Shown here: positions 1 through 8,156 of the stretch, piece after piece
Numbering within the stretch: position 1 is the first letter of the stretch
Layout: each line of letters opens with the position of its first letter
Source: Exophiala sp. HKRS030
Taxonomy: Eukaryota; Ascomycota; Eurotiomycetes; Chaetothyriales; Herpotrichiellaceae
Length of the DNA: 15,289 nt
Direction: 5' to 3'
Assembly (NCBI GenBank): GCA_023897205.1
Contig: JAHWDD010000021.1
Span: forward strand, 10,869 to 26,157
Position numbers and translations under genes: made by a program
The notes under the pieces: generated by a model
Database searches by the model: none
The model's input: the letters and a program-made list of their open reading frames with translations, nothing else
Told to the model about the DNA's origin: nothing

Positions 1-2
1 GA

Positions 3-1895
3 GGCCGGCTTCCACAGAATGATCGCTTGCTCGTCTGCAAGCGGTGTAGCTGGTCGTCCTCCGACTCGTCTCGCCACGGCACGACTTCAAATTTGCTCAC
101 TCATCTTCGCACACGCCATCGCATTGGGCCGGGTTCAGCGTCGAGAGAAAGCCCGGCTCGAGGCCCTTTAGACCGCATGTTGTGTTCCAGGCAGGAGGGC
201 AATAGCCTTGAGCAAGCACTGGTGCGATGGGTCGTTCAGACAAGACAACCTTTCACCACGGTTGAGCACTCGAGCTTCAAGGCGATCTTTGACGCTGCAG
301 GAGTCCAGCTGCCCCTGAGATGTGCCGACACTCTCCGTGACCGTGTCAAGAATGAGTTTGAAGATTATCGTCAGAGATTGAGGTGTGAGCTTGCTCAAAC
401 CTGTGACAGTATTGCCATCGCTCTCGACACATGGACGTCTGAGCACCAGTTAAGTATTATCGCGGTAATTGGGCATTGGATCACGCCGAGCTTTGAACGA
501 CGGGCAGCGCTACTGGATTTCGTCGAGCTTTCTGGACCACATTCGGGCGAGAATATGGCGGCGGCGGTCATCGAGATGCTCCATGAGCTCGATATTGCGC
601 CCAAGCTCCTCACCATCACTGGTGACAACGCCGGCAATAATGGAACCATGTGCGATGCGCTCTATGCAGAGCTGTCGAAAGTCTACGATGACGAGGATAG
701 TGATTTTCGCTTGCGGCCGCTGATGCGGTTCCACGGCCGCGCAAGCTTTATTCGATGCCTTGCGCACATCATCAATCTTATCTGCAAGGACATCTTGACG
801 CAATTGGGGGTGGGATCGATGAGAGAGGCGAAGGCCACGCTGGATCATGTGAGTGCAATAAAAAGCCGGTGGCCCGCAGAGCCGAGCGCGGATGTGCTCA
901 TAGGGAAGAATGATGTTGTGAAGATCCGCATGCTTGTGCTGTGGATAGCTCGGAGCCCCCAGCGCCTGCAGGACTGGCGAGAGGTTTCGCCTCGAAAGGT
1001 CATTAGCTATGATGTTGAGACTCGCTGGAATTCGACATACACAATGATCGCAGACGCGCTCCGATTACGGAAGGAATTGACCCAATACATCCGGACCCAC
1101 CCAGAGATCGAGAATCTGCTGCCGTCTGAAGAGGATTGGCTGCTATTAGGACAAATTGAAAGTGTCCTGAAGCCTTTCTGGGAATACACCAATGTCGTCT
1201 CTTCAGACATGCCTGCCATCGCCGACAGTCTAGCGATATACTGGAGTCTTGATGATCTACTGACGGATATCAGCACCGCGCAGGGCGACTTCCAGAACAT
1301 CCATGCCTCAGTCCAAGAGGCCGTTCGACACGCTCTAGAGAAGGCCGAGAAGTTCATTCGCAAAATGGACGAGAATGTCTTATACTATGTGGCGACCGTC
1401 TTGGATCCGCGTATCAAGACGTCATTGATCGCAGCGCACATGAACAGTGTCGATGCGACGTTGATCGTGTCACAGGTCCGAGAATTTCTCAAGACCGAAT
1501 ATCCATTTCGTTTCAGTCTTCAACCTGAGCCTCAGCAACCGCCAGGGATGCCAGATTCGTTGTGGAAAACTTTGAAACGGTTACAGCCGGGAGTCGGGGT
1601 CCAGATGTCCGACATCGACCGGTATCTTGATTCGGCCGTGGTTAGCTGGTCACAGAGCTGTGTAGAGGATGGCAACGCTGACTGGGCGCTCAAGTGGTGG
1701 AAGGCCAATGCCTTCGAGTTCCCGTCAATGGCACGCGCAGCCCGTGACTATTTGGCGGTTCCCGCTACCGAGGTCGGCGTGGAACGCGTGTTTAGTGGAG
1801 CTAGAGACGTCCTAGGTCTCCGACGGCAGTCGATGAGCGCTGACACCATGCGCTCGTTGGTCCTGCTTAAGGGCCACTATGATTCTCGCATGTAG
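3..1895 (+). CDS. hAT transposase with BED-type zinc finger (5' partial)
   Basis: Cut-and-paste transposase that binds element ends and cuts DNA with an RNase H-like fold. The frame is open to the left edge and has no in-frame ATG before the zinc finger, so the true start is outside the window or in an upstream exon. Numbering from the TTG at 27, a BED finger is visible as C4-x2-C7-x18-H26-x4-H31. The first catalytic Asp is D134 (ALDTWTS), the second D200 (TGDNAGNN), followed by the family's C-x2-H (C244, H247, RCLAHIINL). The C-terminal dimerisation block carries the third acidic residue in VERVFSGAR (about E586), with WWKAN and LRRQSM nearby. About 630 residues is within the usual hAT range. 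No internal stop or frameshift is visible, so the copy may be recent or active. The family assignment is very secure; activity is inference. Confidence 0.95.
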   Translation, partial: GRLPQNDRLLVCKRCSWSSSDSSRHGTTSNLLTHLRTRHRIGPGSASRESPARGPLDRMLCSRQEGNSLEQALVRWVVQTRQPFTTVEHSSFKAIFDAAGVQLPLRCADTLRDRVKNEFEDYRQRLRCELAQTCDSIAIALDTWTSEHQLSIIAVIGHWITPSFERRAALLDFVELSGPHSGENMAAAVIEMLHELDIAPKLLTITGDNAGNNGTMCDALYAELSKVYDDEDSDFRLRPLMRFHGRASFIRCLAHIINLICKDILTQLGVGSMREAKATLDHVSAIKSRWPAEPSADVLIGKNDVVKIRMLVLWIARSPQRLQDWREVSPRKVISYDVETRWNSTYTMIADALRLRKELTQYIRTHPEIENLLPSEEDWLLLGQIESVLKPFWEYTNVVSSDMPAIADSLAIYWSLDDLLTDISTAQGDFQNIHASVQEAVRHALEKAEKFIRKMDENVLYYVATVLDPRIKTSLIAAHMNSVDATLIVSQVREFLKTEYPFRFSLQPEPQQPPGMPDSLWKTLKRLQPGVGVQMSDIDRYLDSAVVSWSQSCVEDGNADWALKWWKANAFEFPSMARAARDYLAVPATEVGVERVFSGARDVLGLRRQSMSADTMRSLVLLKGHYDSRM

Positions 1896-1997
1896 ATATG
1901 AGAAAAAAAAGGGAAGTGTAAACTGGTGGAGCAGGAGACATGATTTGCCGTAGAGTTAATTGGACTGGGACAGACTCTTTTAGATTCACACCCAACT

Positions 1998-2018
1998 CGA
2001 CGGCGACGGCGACGGCGA
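1998..2018. repeat. (CGACGG)3.5 hexanucleotide repeat
   Basis: Three perfect copies of CGACGG plus CGA lie between the transposase stop and the AT-rich end of the hAT element. It is a short GC-rich tandem repeat in otherwise AT-leaning non-coding DNA. No function is evident. Confidence 0.8.
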
Positions 2019-2110
2019 GGATTGAATGAGGATGCGACACGACAGAAATCTGGTTATTTTCCATCCAGAAAATGAGGAGCATCCAACCCTCCCTGCGACC
2101 CACATGTGTG

Positions 2111-2136
2111 AATATTCGTGAATATTCACGAATATT
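2111..2136. repeat. 26-bp perfect palindrome in hAT subterminal region
   Basis: Positions 2111-2136 read identically on both strands, with the dyad centred in GTGAATATTCAC (2118-2129). The core ATTCGTGAATATTCAC recurs exactly at 2204-2219. hAT elements carry short subterminal repeats that bind the transposase through its BED finger, so transposase binding is the likely role. That role is inferred from family knowledge. Confidence 0.8.
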
Positions 2137-2138
2137 GC

Positions 2139-2167
2139 GAATACGAATAGAGTCCATATTCGTATTC
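2139..2167. repeat. 11-bp inverted repeat, 7-nt spacer, hAT subterminal region
   Basis: GAATACGAATA (2139-2149) is the exact reverse complement of TATTCGTATTC (2157-2167). It is built from the same ATTCG/CGAAT words as the neighbouring palindrome, and TATTCG-type words continue to about 2236. It is probably part of the same transposase-binding array. Confidence 0.8.
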
Positions 2168-2203
2168 ACATTTATTCGCCAAGACTTATTCATATTCATC
2201 TTT

Positions 2204-2219
2204 ATTCGTGAATATTCAC
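2204..2219. repeat. Second copy of the ATTCGTGAATATTCAC subterminal motif
   Basis: Exact 16-bp direct repeat of 2114-2129, starting 90 bp further on and about 27 bp inside the predicted right terminus. It contains the 12-bp palindrome GTGAATATTCAC (2208-2219). Confidence 0.8.
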
Positions 2220-2321
2220 ATTATTCGTATTCATTTCGGAGCCCTAGTCACAAGACAGCACCCGACCTCAACGACATTGAGCTGCTTGGACTCCTGAAGA
2301 CGACCGTTCGCGCTGTCTAAT

Positions 2322-3061
2322 ATGGAAGAGGAGGACGACCTTGTCCAATTGGCGGTGGGTGACTTGTGGATGAATGCTATCAAATTTGATCCATTCGACC
2401 TTGTTGGACTTGCCCCAACAGCGGACTTGACGTAGGAACTCTATGAGAGACGACTTAAAGAATTGTCGCGGACCCTCCACCGGGACAAGATAAGCCTGTT
2501 CTACGGCTAGGATGGAAGAGTTATTCTCGGTGATCTTCCATGGCCGCGGCAACACCACGTCAATCTTCTCCGAGGCTACATGTCCAATCTTTCCGAAGAA
2601 GGACGAGAAATTAGCTTCACGAGAATGAAGCACTTCTGGCGCCAGTACAGCGGATTATCCTGGAATGCGAGCGCATTGATTGCACATGAACCTGTTGCGG
2701 TTGTACTTCAACCCGATCTCCAATACTACCGTTGAGCTCTTTGGCCAAGAAAGCATGTCGCTGGCTGGCGGAGATCAGTGAAGCTGCGATCAGAATGGGA
2801 GACCAATTCAACTCATAAGGTGACAGCTCTACCTAGGAAGAGATCGATGATGGTGTCCTGGATGACTCGGGTGCATGTAAGAATGAGAGAGGAAGAAAAT
2901 TGTTCCCAGATATCAAGGCATACTCTCCTTCCAATAATCCGCGACACAACCTTAAACATTCTGGGGACAATGCCTCATCAGGGCGACCGCGGGCCCATCA
3001 CCAGCACATGACTTCCATCACCCCACGGATTCTGATGACACGGCGAACCTGCATGCAAGAA
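2322..3061 (+). pseudogene. Decayed gene, start resembles a J-domain protein
   Basis: From ATG 2322 one frame reads as plausible protein to 2732 but meets TAG at 2433 and TAG at 2508. Near 2720 the sense moves to another frame (SSLAKKACRWLAEISEAAI) that meets TAA at 2816 and TAG at 2834, then stays open to TGA 3062. The first part contains DPFDLVGLAPTADLT, then ELYERRLKELSRTLHRDK. This matches the spacing of a J domain (xLGLxxxA, helix, HPD-K) with HRD in place of HPD. The four TAR stops are each one C-to-T change from CAG/CAA. Introns could explain some interruptions but I see no convincing splice pairs. Pseudogene status is fairly likely; the J-domain identity is tentative. Confidence 0.42.
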
Positions 3062-4376
3062 TGAGCCACAAGTCCTCTTACATTGGCGCACCAGAACTTT
3101 ATGTCAATAGTCCACAAAGCAGGCGCGAAAACTCCGCCCAACACCCTATCCTCTTAGCACCACGCCGCCGTAGGTGGGATCCCCGCATGGCAGCTCGCCC
3201 TGGCCAGCAAACTTCACTTGCACGGTTCAGACCGAGAATGATCCAAGAGAGGAATCCATGATCAATCGTATCTATCATGATGAGACAGGATTCTTCAACC
3301 AAGTTCTGCACCCATTCGAGTATCGAGATACTAAGATCAACATTGTGCGGGTCACATTGGCAGACGTCTTTGTGGTACGGCGCTAGCGGCGACAGGAACA
3401 CCAGCAGCTGTCTACGCATCATGGACCGCCAAAGGTTTTAGCTTCCACGTGCTTGGACGAAGTCCCAGTGACAACAAGATGTCACTGCTGAGAACCGCGT
3501 TAGGCCGGTCGGAGCGTTCGGTACCGTTCGAAGAGATACACCTGGAAGGTGGTTAGGTTGGCGCTACTGAAGACTGGATTCGCTTTCGAACCTGGGAATT
3601 GCAGCCGCGAGCAACACGAAAATTGTTGTAAATTAGCTGACTCCGCTATCGTCGCCTTTACTGCGTTAGATGAATATTGTTCCTTAACATCACCGCCTTC
3701 TCATGATAACAATTCTCTTTGAAGTCGGGTTCTGCGTCGACCGAAAGGCTCCTTGTTCCCTCTCAGAGATTCCCCAGGTCAACTCTTCTCATCAATACCG
3801 CTTTGGGAAATCCAAAAAGATTTCCATCTGATCCAATAGGGCGTCACGCCGCCGTGCTCTCCAATATTTGACGTACAGGTGAGAAACAGATTACCTAGAT
3901 CCTCAGCTTGATACTGGAGTGTGTGAGGGTTGAGTATTAAAGACCGGATCATGGCATTTTTGTAAGATATGTTTAATACCACATACGGAGTACGATGCTT
4001 CGGACCCAACAAAGGATCACAAAGTTGAGTCTGAAGCCAAAATTACACTAGCTGGGCCTACTTCTGTGTCTTTCCAAGTCTTGCTAACGAGGCTGACCCT
4101 CTACTCGGTTCACCTTCCCACCCCCAAGGCCTCTTAGCTTGTCATGCTTTTCGACTTGTACCACAACCCCGACGCCCGCAGCCATGACCACACAATCTCT
4201 CAGCTCAACTGCAATTCTACAGTACCGCTCCATGCACCAGCACTCCGAATCAGTATCATGTCTTTATGGAAATGGGACACAAGAAGAAATACCGTCAACC
4301 ATGCCGAAAGTTGAGAATACATTTCTGCCTCTTGGGTGCAATTCTGGTGTCTTCAAACACTATTTGTTGGCCCGGA
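3062..4376. other. Gene-poor stretch with scattered coding-like fragments
   Basis: No confident gene is seen. Two short open stretches read like protein: 3210-3383, containing YHDETGFFNQVLHPFEYRD and ending at TAG 3384, and 3335-3553 in another frame, containing VYASWTAKGFSFHVLGRS and ending at TAG 3554. They lie in line with the decayed gene upstream and may be its remnants. From 3557 to 4376 only short overlapping frames without family signatures are seen. Confidence 0.35.
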
Positions 4377-4766
4377 CTATGCACGGTGTGGATCAGCCTC
4401 CTTTCTCGCCGCCCATGTTGCCGCCGTGCCACGAGGAAGCAAGTTACGTGACTCGAGGTCCTGGAGCACGTTGACAACCCATTTTTGACAATACTGCGGA
4501 GGAATCCGTTGGGCAGCAGATTTCAGCTTGTTTGTGTCGCTGGAGGATATTGTGCCGATCAGGGTCTTTTGTGAGATGCCATGGCTGTTAACCCTCTTGT
4601 TTGCTTGAATTTGGACTTGATATGGAGTTCCTTGTGTGGGTCCTCCCGTAACGTGATACCAGGTGCATCGATCACTGCCCTCGGGAACGGCAAGGATTAT
4701 CCAATGGAGAGGGTCATTGCCGCGGCGTTGACCAAAAGCAACATAGACTTTGACTCTGGTGGTCAT
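4377..4766 (-). CDS. Small uncharacterised fungal protein ('YHVTGGPT' family)
   Basis: An intronless frame of 129 codons. The first ATG is at 4766; the open frame extends 24 codons further upstream but only to a TTG, so the ATG is chosen. The protein is soluble, with no signal peptide or membrane segment. It starts with a beta-rich VKVYVAFGQRRG, then PLHWIILAVP, CTWYHVTGGPTQG, IQANKRVNSHG and KSAAQRIPPQYCQKWVVNVL. I recognise this order of conserved blocks from small uncharacterised proteins in filamentous ascomycetes. The conserved H (HWIIL), C and W (CQKWVV) hint at a papain- or NlpC-like arrangement, but I cannot demonstrate a catalytic site. It is flanked by gene-poor DNA on both sides. 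That it is a real gene is likely; its function is unknown. Confidence 0.72.
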   Translation of the reverse strand: MTTRVKVYVAFGQRRGNDPLHWIILAVPEGSDRCTWYHVTGGPTQGTPYQVQIQANKRVNSHGISQKTLIGTISSSDTNKLKSAAQRIPPQYCQKWVVNVLQDLESRNLLPRGTAATWAARKEADPHRA

Positions 4767-5437
4767 GGGAAGGATGAGTGATTTGTCCTGAGATAAGGAA
4801 ACAAGTACGGATATTGATGGACGAGATTCTGGCCGCAAGATACTTGATACAAAGAGAGGTTGGATGTTGGTTCTTTGAGCTTGGATTAAACTCCCAATCC
4901 TATTCTCTGCAAATTTTCATACCTTGCAACTCAACTCCATTTATACCTGTTACCAGGTTTCCGTTCTTGGATACCCGAAAATAAAACCTGCGCTTCGCTG
5001 TCCTGGCCAGACCATGTTTGGCGGCAACAGATACGTATCCCAGCGCTTAAGAGGTGAGACTCCTGATGTGACACCACATGAGTTTCAGAGATCGTCAGAC
5101 CTGATTTAGAAGCATGTGGCGCTTATAGTATTTACATCCTAGACTGATCTGATCTAAGACGTGTCTACTTGACGCACCACGATTCAGGACTCCGCCCATT
5201 TTGTTTTTGTGTACGTCAGCATCTGGAGCCGAAACTGTCGAAAACAGACGCTAAACCAAAAGCAGCTCAATTCAGGTTACCGTTCTCCAGTTCTGGTCAA
5301 TAGCGAGATTCAACAATTCTCTTTTCCTCTGGACTTCTGGCAATTTTTCGACCCCGAGTTCCAAAATGCCTTCATAAATCCTTTTGTTAGAATTAAACAA
5401 CTTCAATCGTGGAGGCCATCTCACAATACCCGAAGAC
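4767..5437. other. Intergenic region between divergent genes
   Basis: About 670 bp between the minus-strand small protein gene and the plus-strand phosphotransferase gene, so it must hold both promoters. Only short frames without recognisable domains occur. A short ATG frame at 5365 (ATGCCTTCATAA) upstream of the phosphotransferase stops after three codons. No repeats or RNA genes were seen. Confidence 0.5.
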
Positions 5438-6217
5438 ATGATGCAGGATCGAACAATTTCTTCCGATGAATTGTCTGAAGCACGACGCTTAGCAGATTTC
5501 TGTCCGGTCTTCAAGGTCGATGAAACCACTGTCGTCAAGTCAGGAGACTCGGTCCGTTTCGCCGAAGCAGCTGCATTGAAGTTAGTCCGCGAACGTACGA
5601 GCATTCCTGTGCCGGAAGTTTATAATGTATACAAAGACGAAGCGTCTGGACATGTTCGAATTATTATGGAATTTATTCAGGGAGATGTTCTTGACAGAGT
5701 CTGGGACCAATTTGACGGAAATCAGAAAGACGAAGTCATCCAACAACTGCATGGGTTTTTTGCTCAGCTGCGGAACATTAAGGGCACAACCATCGGCTCT
5801 GTCGACGGCACAGCTTGCGAGGATCAACTGTTCACTGACGAAATCGGTGCTTACGGTCCTTATGAGGATGAACCGGAATTCAACAATGGGATGATAACAG
5901 CCATGGAAAGGTCACAACAAGGAGCTTGGGTCGTTACCATCTCAGATATCATACGCAACACTTTGAGAAATCACGAAATTGTCATGAGTCACGGGGATAT
6001 TTCTCCAAGAAATATCATCGTTCGCGGAACAAAAGTTGTTGCTATTCTTGATTGGGAGATGTCTGGGTTCTACCCTGAATACTGGGATTACGTGAAGAGC
6101 CTCTACAAACCGGCCTGGGAGAGTGGCTGGATCAAGGACAAGGTCGCGGATAAGATCCTGCGCCCTTATTATAGTGAACTAGCAGTGATGTTACATGTTC
6201 ATAACATCACTTGGTGA
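5438..6217 (+). CDS. APH/choline-kinase-like phosphotransferase
   Basis: A 259-residue protein of the aminoglycoside phosphotransferase (APH, kinase-like) family that is abundant in filamentous fungi. It transfers phosphate from ATP to an unknown small molecule, probably in the cytosol. Visible in order: a candidate ATP-anchoring Lys in TVVK (K34) and helix-C Glu near E43; ERTSIPVPEVY (about 52-62), a fungal-family signature; the hinge-like IIMEFIQGDVL (75-85); the Brenner catalytic motif SHGDISPRN with D187 and N192; and ILDWEMSGFYPEYWDY, where D205 takes the role of the DFG Asp. The frame is open upstream to 5384 only via TTG; the first ATGs are the tandem pair at 5438 and 5441. Length and motifs are complete and no intron is needed. 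It is convergent with the thioesterase-like gene, 221 bp away. True drug resistance is not implied, since most fungal members have unknown substrates. Confidence 0.9.
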   Translation: MMQDRTISSDELSEARRLADFCPVFKVDETTVVKSGDSVRFAEAAALKLVRERTSIPVPEVYNVYKDEASGHVRIIMEFIQGDVLDRVWDQFDGNQKDEVIQQLHGFFAQLRNIKGTTIGSVDGTACEDQLFTDEIGAYGPYEDEPEFNNGMITAMERSQQGAWVVTISDIIRNTLRNHEIVMSHGDISPRNIIVRGTKVVAILDWEMSGFYPEYWDYVKSLYKPAWESGWIKDKVADKILRPYYSELAVMLHVHNITW

Positions 6218-6438
6218 GAAGCTTGGTCCCGCGTTTAGAGACGTATAAAACTGTGCATAGATTAATTGGTGAAACACAGAACTTTTCGGCCTCTATCCAA
6301 GTTTGACCAGTAAAGGTGGCGGCTATCTTGTCACTAACCTCGAAGGTTGAGCAGCTTATCAACGCTCTGCTAGGCATTGCTAGTCTTCTTCATAGATGTT
6401 CTGCCGCGTTCTTCGTGATCGATAGAAGTCACATAGCC
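6218..6438. other. Intergenic region between convergent genes
   Basis: A 221-bp shared 3' region between the phosphotransferase and the thioesterase-like gene. A plus-strand frame starting at GTG 6316 (VEQLINALLGIASLLHRCSA) looks helical but lacks an ATG and overlaps the end of the neighbouring gene, so I do not call it. Confidence 0.4.
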
Positions 6439-7410
6439 TTACAGAAGGCTTGGCTCACAAGTTTGAATACGCCCCAAGTTCGCTTTGATTATAGTTAGTT
6501 TCCCCGCGAGGAAATCCACAATATCATCGATCTCATCCGGAATCTTGTACCAGTGGCCAAGCTTTGAATAGAGGCGCCACGTAACATCCATACCCAATTC
6601 TGTGAGAGCATTAGCAGCTTCCTCTCCAAGGCTGCAATTTATTTTCAGGTCTTCCCTCCCATGTCCAAGGAATACTGGGGTTGCGAGGCTTGAGTTCTGG
6701 CGATTATGACTTGAACGCTTGGTGTCGATTTTACCCATAGATACGATATCCCTCACGAGATTAATGACCTGAATGGGCGGGCTTTCGTCGTTCCCGTCAT
6801 TGTCACTGTCTTCAACAAACACAGGAACTTCATCTTCCTCATTTTCACTGCTGGGACCATCGTAGCTGACAAGCTCCATCATGTCCTTACAGAACGGAAG
6901 CCAACCGCTGAGACCGATGAAGCACCCAATGGAAAAATCCAAGCTCAATAATACAAATAGTGCCATGGCACAGCCTTGGCTCAAGCCCCCTAAAATAATG
7001 TTTTGAAGAGGGACCGTATCCGCTTCTTGTCTCAAGATCGACCAAATATGCTTCGCTGACTCGGTGAGACCGTCAATCTGCAGCTCTCTGCGTTTGGATG
7101 GATCATGTAAAGATGCTATATCGAACCATTGGCTTATTGTCGCCCGTTTGAATGCTGATGATCGCCGTTTTTGAGCGGTAGGAAAAACAAACCTCATCCC
7201 AGGAAATGAGTCGGCGAGGCTTTGACCGCTAGATGAGACACCGGAGCGCAGCAGCTCCCTTCCGAATGTTTCGCCCTTGCTTCCAAGACCGTGAAGGAGT
7301 ATGGCGGTGTGGGTATGTTCGGATATTGATTGTATAACAAAAGAATCTGGAAATGTTTTCCCAGCCATGCTTGGGGTTTGAGATGCCATGGGTTGAGGTT
7401 GATTTATCAT
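6439..7410 (-). CDS. Acyl-protein thioesterase / carboxylesterase-like serine hydrolase
   Basis: An alpha/beta-hydrolase of the phospholipase/carboxylesterase (APT1-like) family, which removes acyl groups such as palmitate from proteins or hydrolyses small esters in the cytosol. The first ATG is at 7410 (MINQPQPM), giving 323 residues; an internal ATG at 7389 is an alternative start. The oxyanion motif LLHGLGSKGETFG lies at 38-50. The nucleophile elbow GGLSQGCAMAL holds S144 (GxSxG). LSGWLPF follows at 167-173. The catalytic Asp is D254 in GHGREDLKI and the His is H286 in KLGHWY. The triad is therefore complete. Compared with APT1 (about 230 residues) there is an insertion of about 50 residues between LSGWLPF and TPVFLGHG, rich in Glu/Asp at 183-208, and a short C-terminal extension. 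Fungal paralogues with such insertions are known to me, but the substrate is not. Confidence 0.9.
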   Translation of the reverse strand: MINQPQPMASQTPSMAGKTFPDSFVIQSISEHTHTAILLHGLGSKGETFGRELLRSGVSSSGQSLADSFPGMRFVFPTAQKRRSSAFKRATISQWFDIASLHDPSKRRELQIDGLTESAKHIWSILRQEADTVPLQNIILGGLSQGCAMALFVLLSLDFSIGCFIGLSGWLPFCKDMMELVSYDGPSSENEEDEVPVFVEDSDNDGNDESPPIQVINLVRDIVSMGKIDTKRSSHNRQNSSLATPVFLGHGREDLKINCSLGEEAANALTELGMDVTWRLYSKLGHWYKIPDEIDDIVDFLAGKLTIIKANLGRIQTCEPSLL

Positions 7411-7787
7411 TATGACGCGTGAAAGCAAAGGGCAAGAAGATGCCTCCAAAAGCGGCGTCAACGATAGCCAGATTCGAACGACCACAGTGCTCTCTGGTCT
7501 TACGTACAATTTAGGGGTCAGCCCCAACCCTTTACTTCAGATTAATTATCTTCCTGCTGCTACAACCACAATGTATGGTGATCATGTGATGTTGCGCTGA
7601 TCTTGCTGGACATCTAGGCCGACCTCCCAAATTAAGGGTTTTTGTTTCCAAATTCATATACTGACCCAGTCGCCGTAAGAGTTGAATTGTTGTGCAGCGT
7701 CCGACTATAAGCAGAGATGTCCCTGCCTACAATCCTAATATTAGTTCTGTTTCTATGTGCGTGACAGGCCCTTCCAGTTGGATCCCT

Positions 7788-7798
7788 GGTCACGTGAT
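7788..7798. promoter_or_regulatory. GGTCACGTGAT box, copy 1
   Basis: Contains the palindrome TCACGTGA (7790-7797), the core bound by bHLH factors such as Cbf1-type proteins. It lies about 380 bp upstream of the minus-strand hydrolase start. The identical 11-mer recurs 237 bp away. A regulatory role is inference. Confidence 0.35.
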
Positions 7799-7926
7799 GT
7801 GCAGCCTCCTGCCTTGTGATGATTGTCGGAGGACTTGTCATTACTAAGGGGTCCAAGGGGACGTCAGACTATATAGGTTTCGAAGGGTGTACCGGGTTAT
7901 ACCGGGGCACTTCGTAATAATACAAT

Positions 7927-7932
7927 CACGTG
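7927..7932. promoter_or_regulatory. CACGTG core between the two GGTCACGTGAT boxes
   Basis: Third CACGTG hexamer within 250 bp (context ATCACGTGGCC). Single CACGTG hexamers occur by chance; the clustering is what is notable. Confidence 0.25.
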
Positions 7933-7944
7933 GCCAGAGGCCTT

Positions 7945-7971
7945 CGAAGCGTGTCGAGACGATACGCTTCG
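7945..7971. repeat. Inverted repeat CGAAGCGT / ACGCTTCG
   Basis: Perfect 8-bp arms at 7945-7952 and 7964-7971 separated by 11 nt. A short stem-loop with no assigned role. Confidence 0.6.
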
Positions 7972-8024
7972 ACGCAGTCTTTACAAGTCTTGGCACGCAA
8001 AATGTCACACATGAGCGTAGTTGT

Positions 8025-8035
8025 GGTCACGTGAT
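8025..8035. promoter_or_regulatory. GGTCACGTGAT box, copy 2
   Basis: Exact 11-bp copy of 7788-7798, in the same orientation, including palindrome TCACGTGA (8027-8034). Confidence 0.35.
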
Positions 8036-8114
8036 CTATGTAGTGTATTCCTCGGACAGGGACCTAGCTCTTACTTCCTCCCATTAATAGGCAGTCCTCG
8101 AGAAAACCTTAAGT

Positions 8115-8148
8115 GTGTTAACAGTCAATTTGATGATAAGGTTAACAC
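8115..8148. repeat. Inverted repeat GTGTTAAC / GTTAACAC
   Basis: Perfect 8-bp arms at 8115-8122 and 8141-8148 with an 18-nt spacer. The arms extend to 10 bp with one mismatch. It lies just upstream of the decayed gene. Confidence 0.6.
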
Positions 8149-8156
8149 GCAGTTAG

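Larger units (their letters stand above)
1..2246 (+). mobile_element. hAT-superfamily DNA transposon, right-hand portion (left end outside window)
   Basis: The unit consists of a hAT transposase reading frame, then about 350 bp of non-coding DNA that becomes an AT-rich palindrome-dense block, then a candidate terminus ending GAGCCCTA at 2246. Read from the outside on the minus strand the end begins TAGGGCTCCG, which fits the YARGG-type terminal inverted repeats of hAT elements. The 8 bp that follow, GTCACAAG (2247-2254), would be the target-site duplication. The left inverted repeat and the other duplication copy lie outside the window, so the boundary is inferred from one end only. Confidence 0.72.
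7411..8156. other. Non-coding region with E-box-like repeats and hairpins
   Basis: About 750 bp upstream of the minus-strand hydrolase gene with no convincing coding frame. It holds three CACGTG cores, a 10-bp-spaced direct repeat TACCGGG (7890-7896 and 7900-7906), an 8-bp stem-loop at 7945-7971 and another at 8115-8148. It could be a degraded non-autonomous transposable element or a regulatory region. I cannot identify terminal inverted repeats. Confidence 0.4.

Noticed and set aside
510..848. Long antisense frames within the transposase
   Set aside because: They mirror the codon structure of the real transposase frame.
3575..3600. TTCGAA box that could be the T-loop of a tRNA on the minus strand
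   Set aside because: The flanking bases do not form a T stem and no anticodon or acceptor stem can be drawn around it.
3779..4012. 77-codon minus-strand frame
   Set aside because: No recognisable domain, promoter context or partner exon; likely chance.
4139..4474. 111-codon plus-strand frame rich in Thr/Ser/Pro
   Set aside because: Overlaps the better supported minus-strand small protein gene and has low-complexity, non-conserved-looking content.
6316..6498. 60-codon frame starting at GTG downstream of the phosphotransferase
   Set aside because: No ATG, overlaps the 3' end of the convergent hydrolase gene, no family match.
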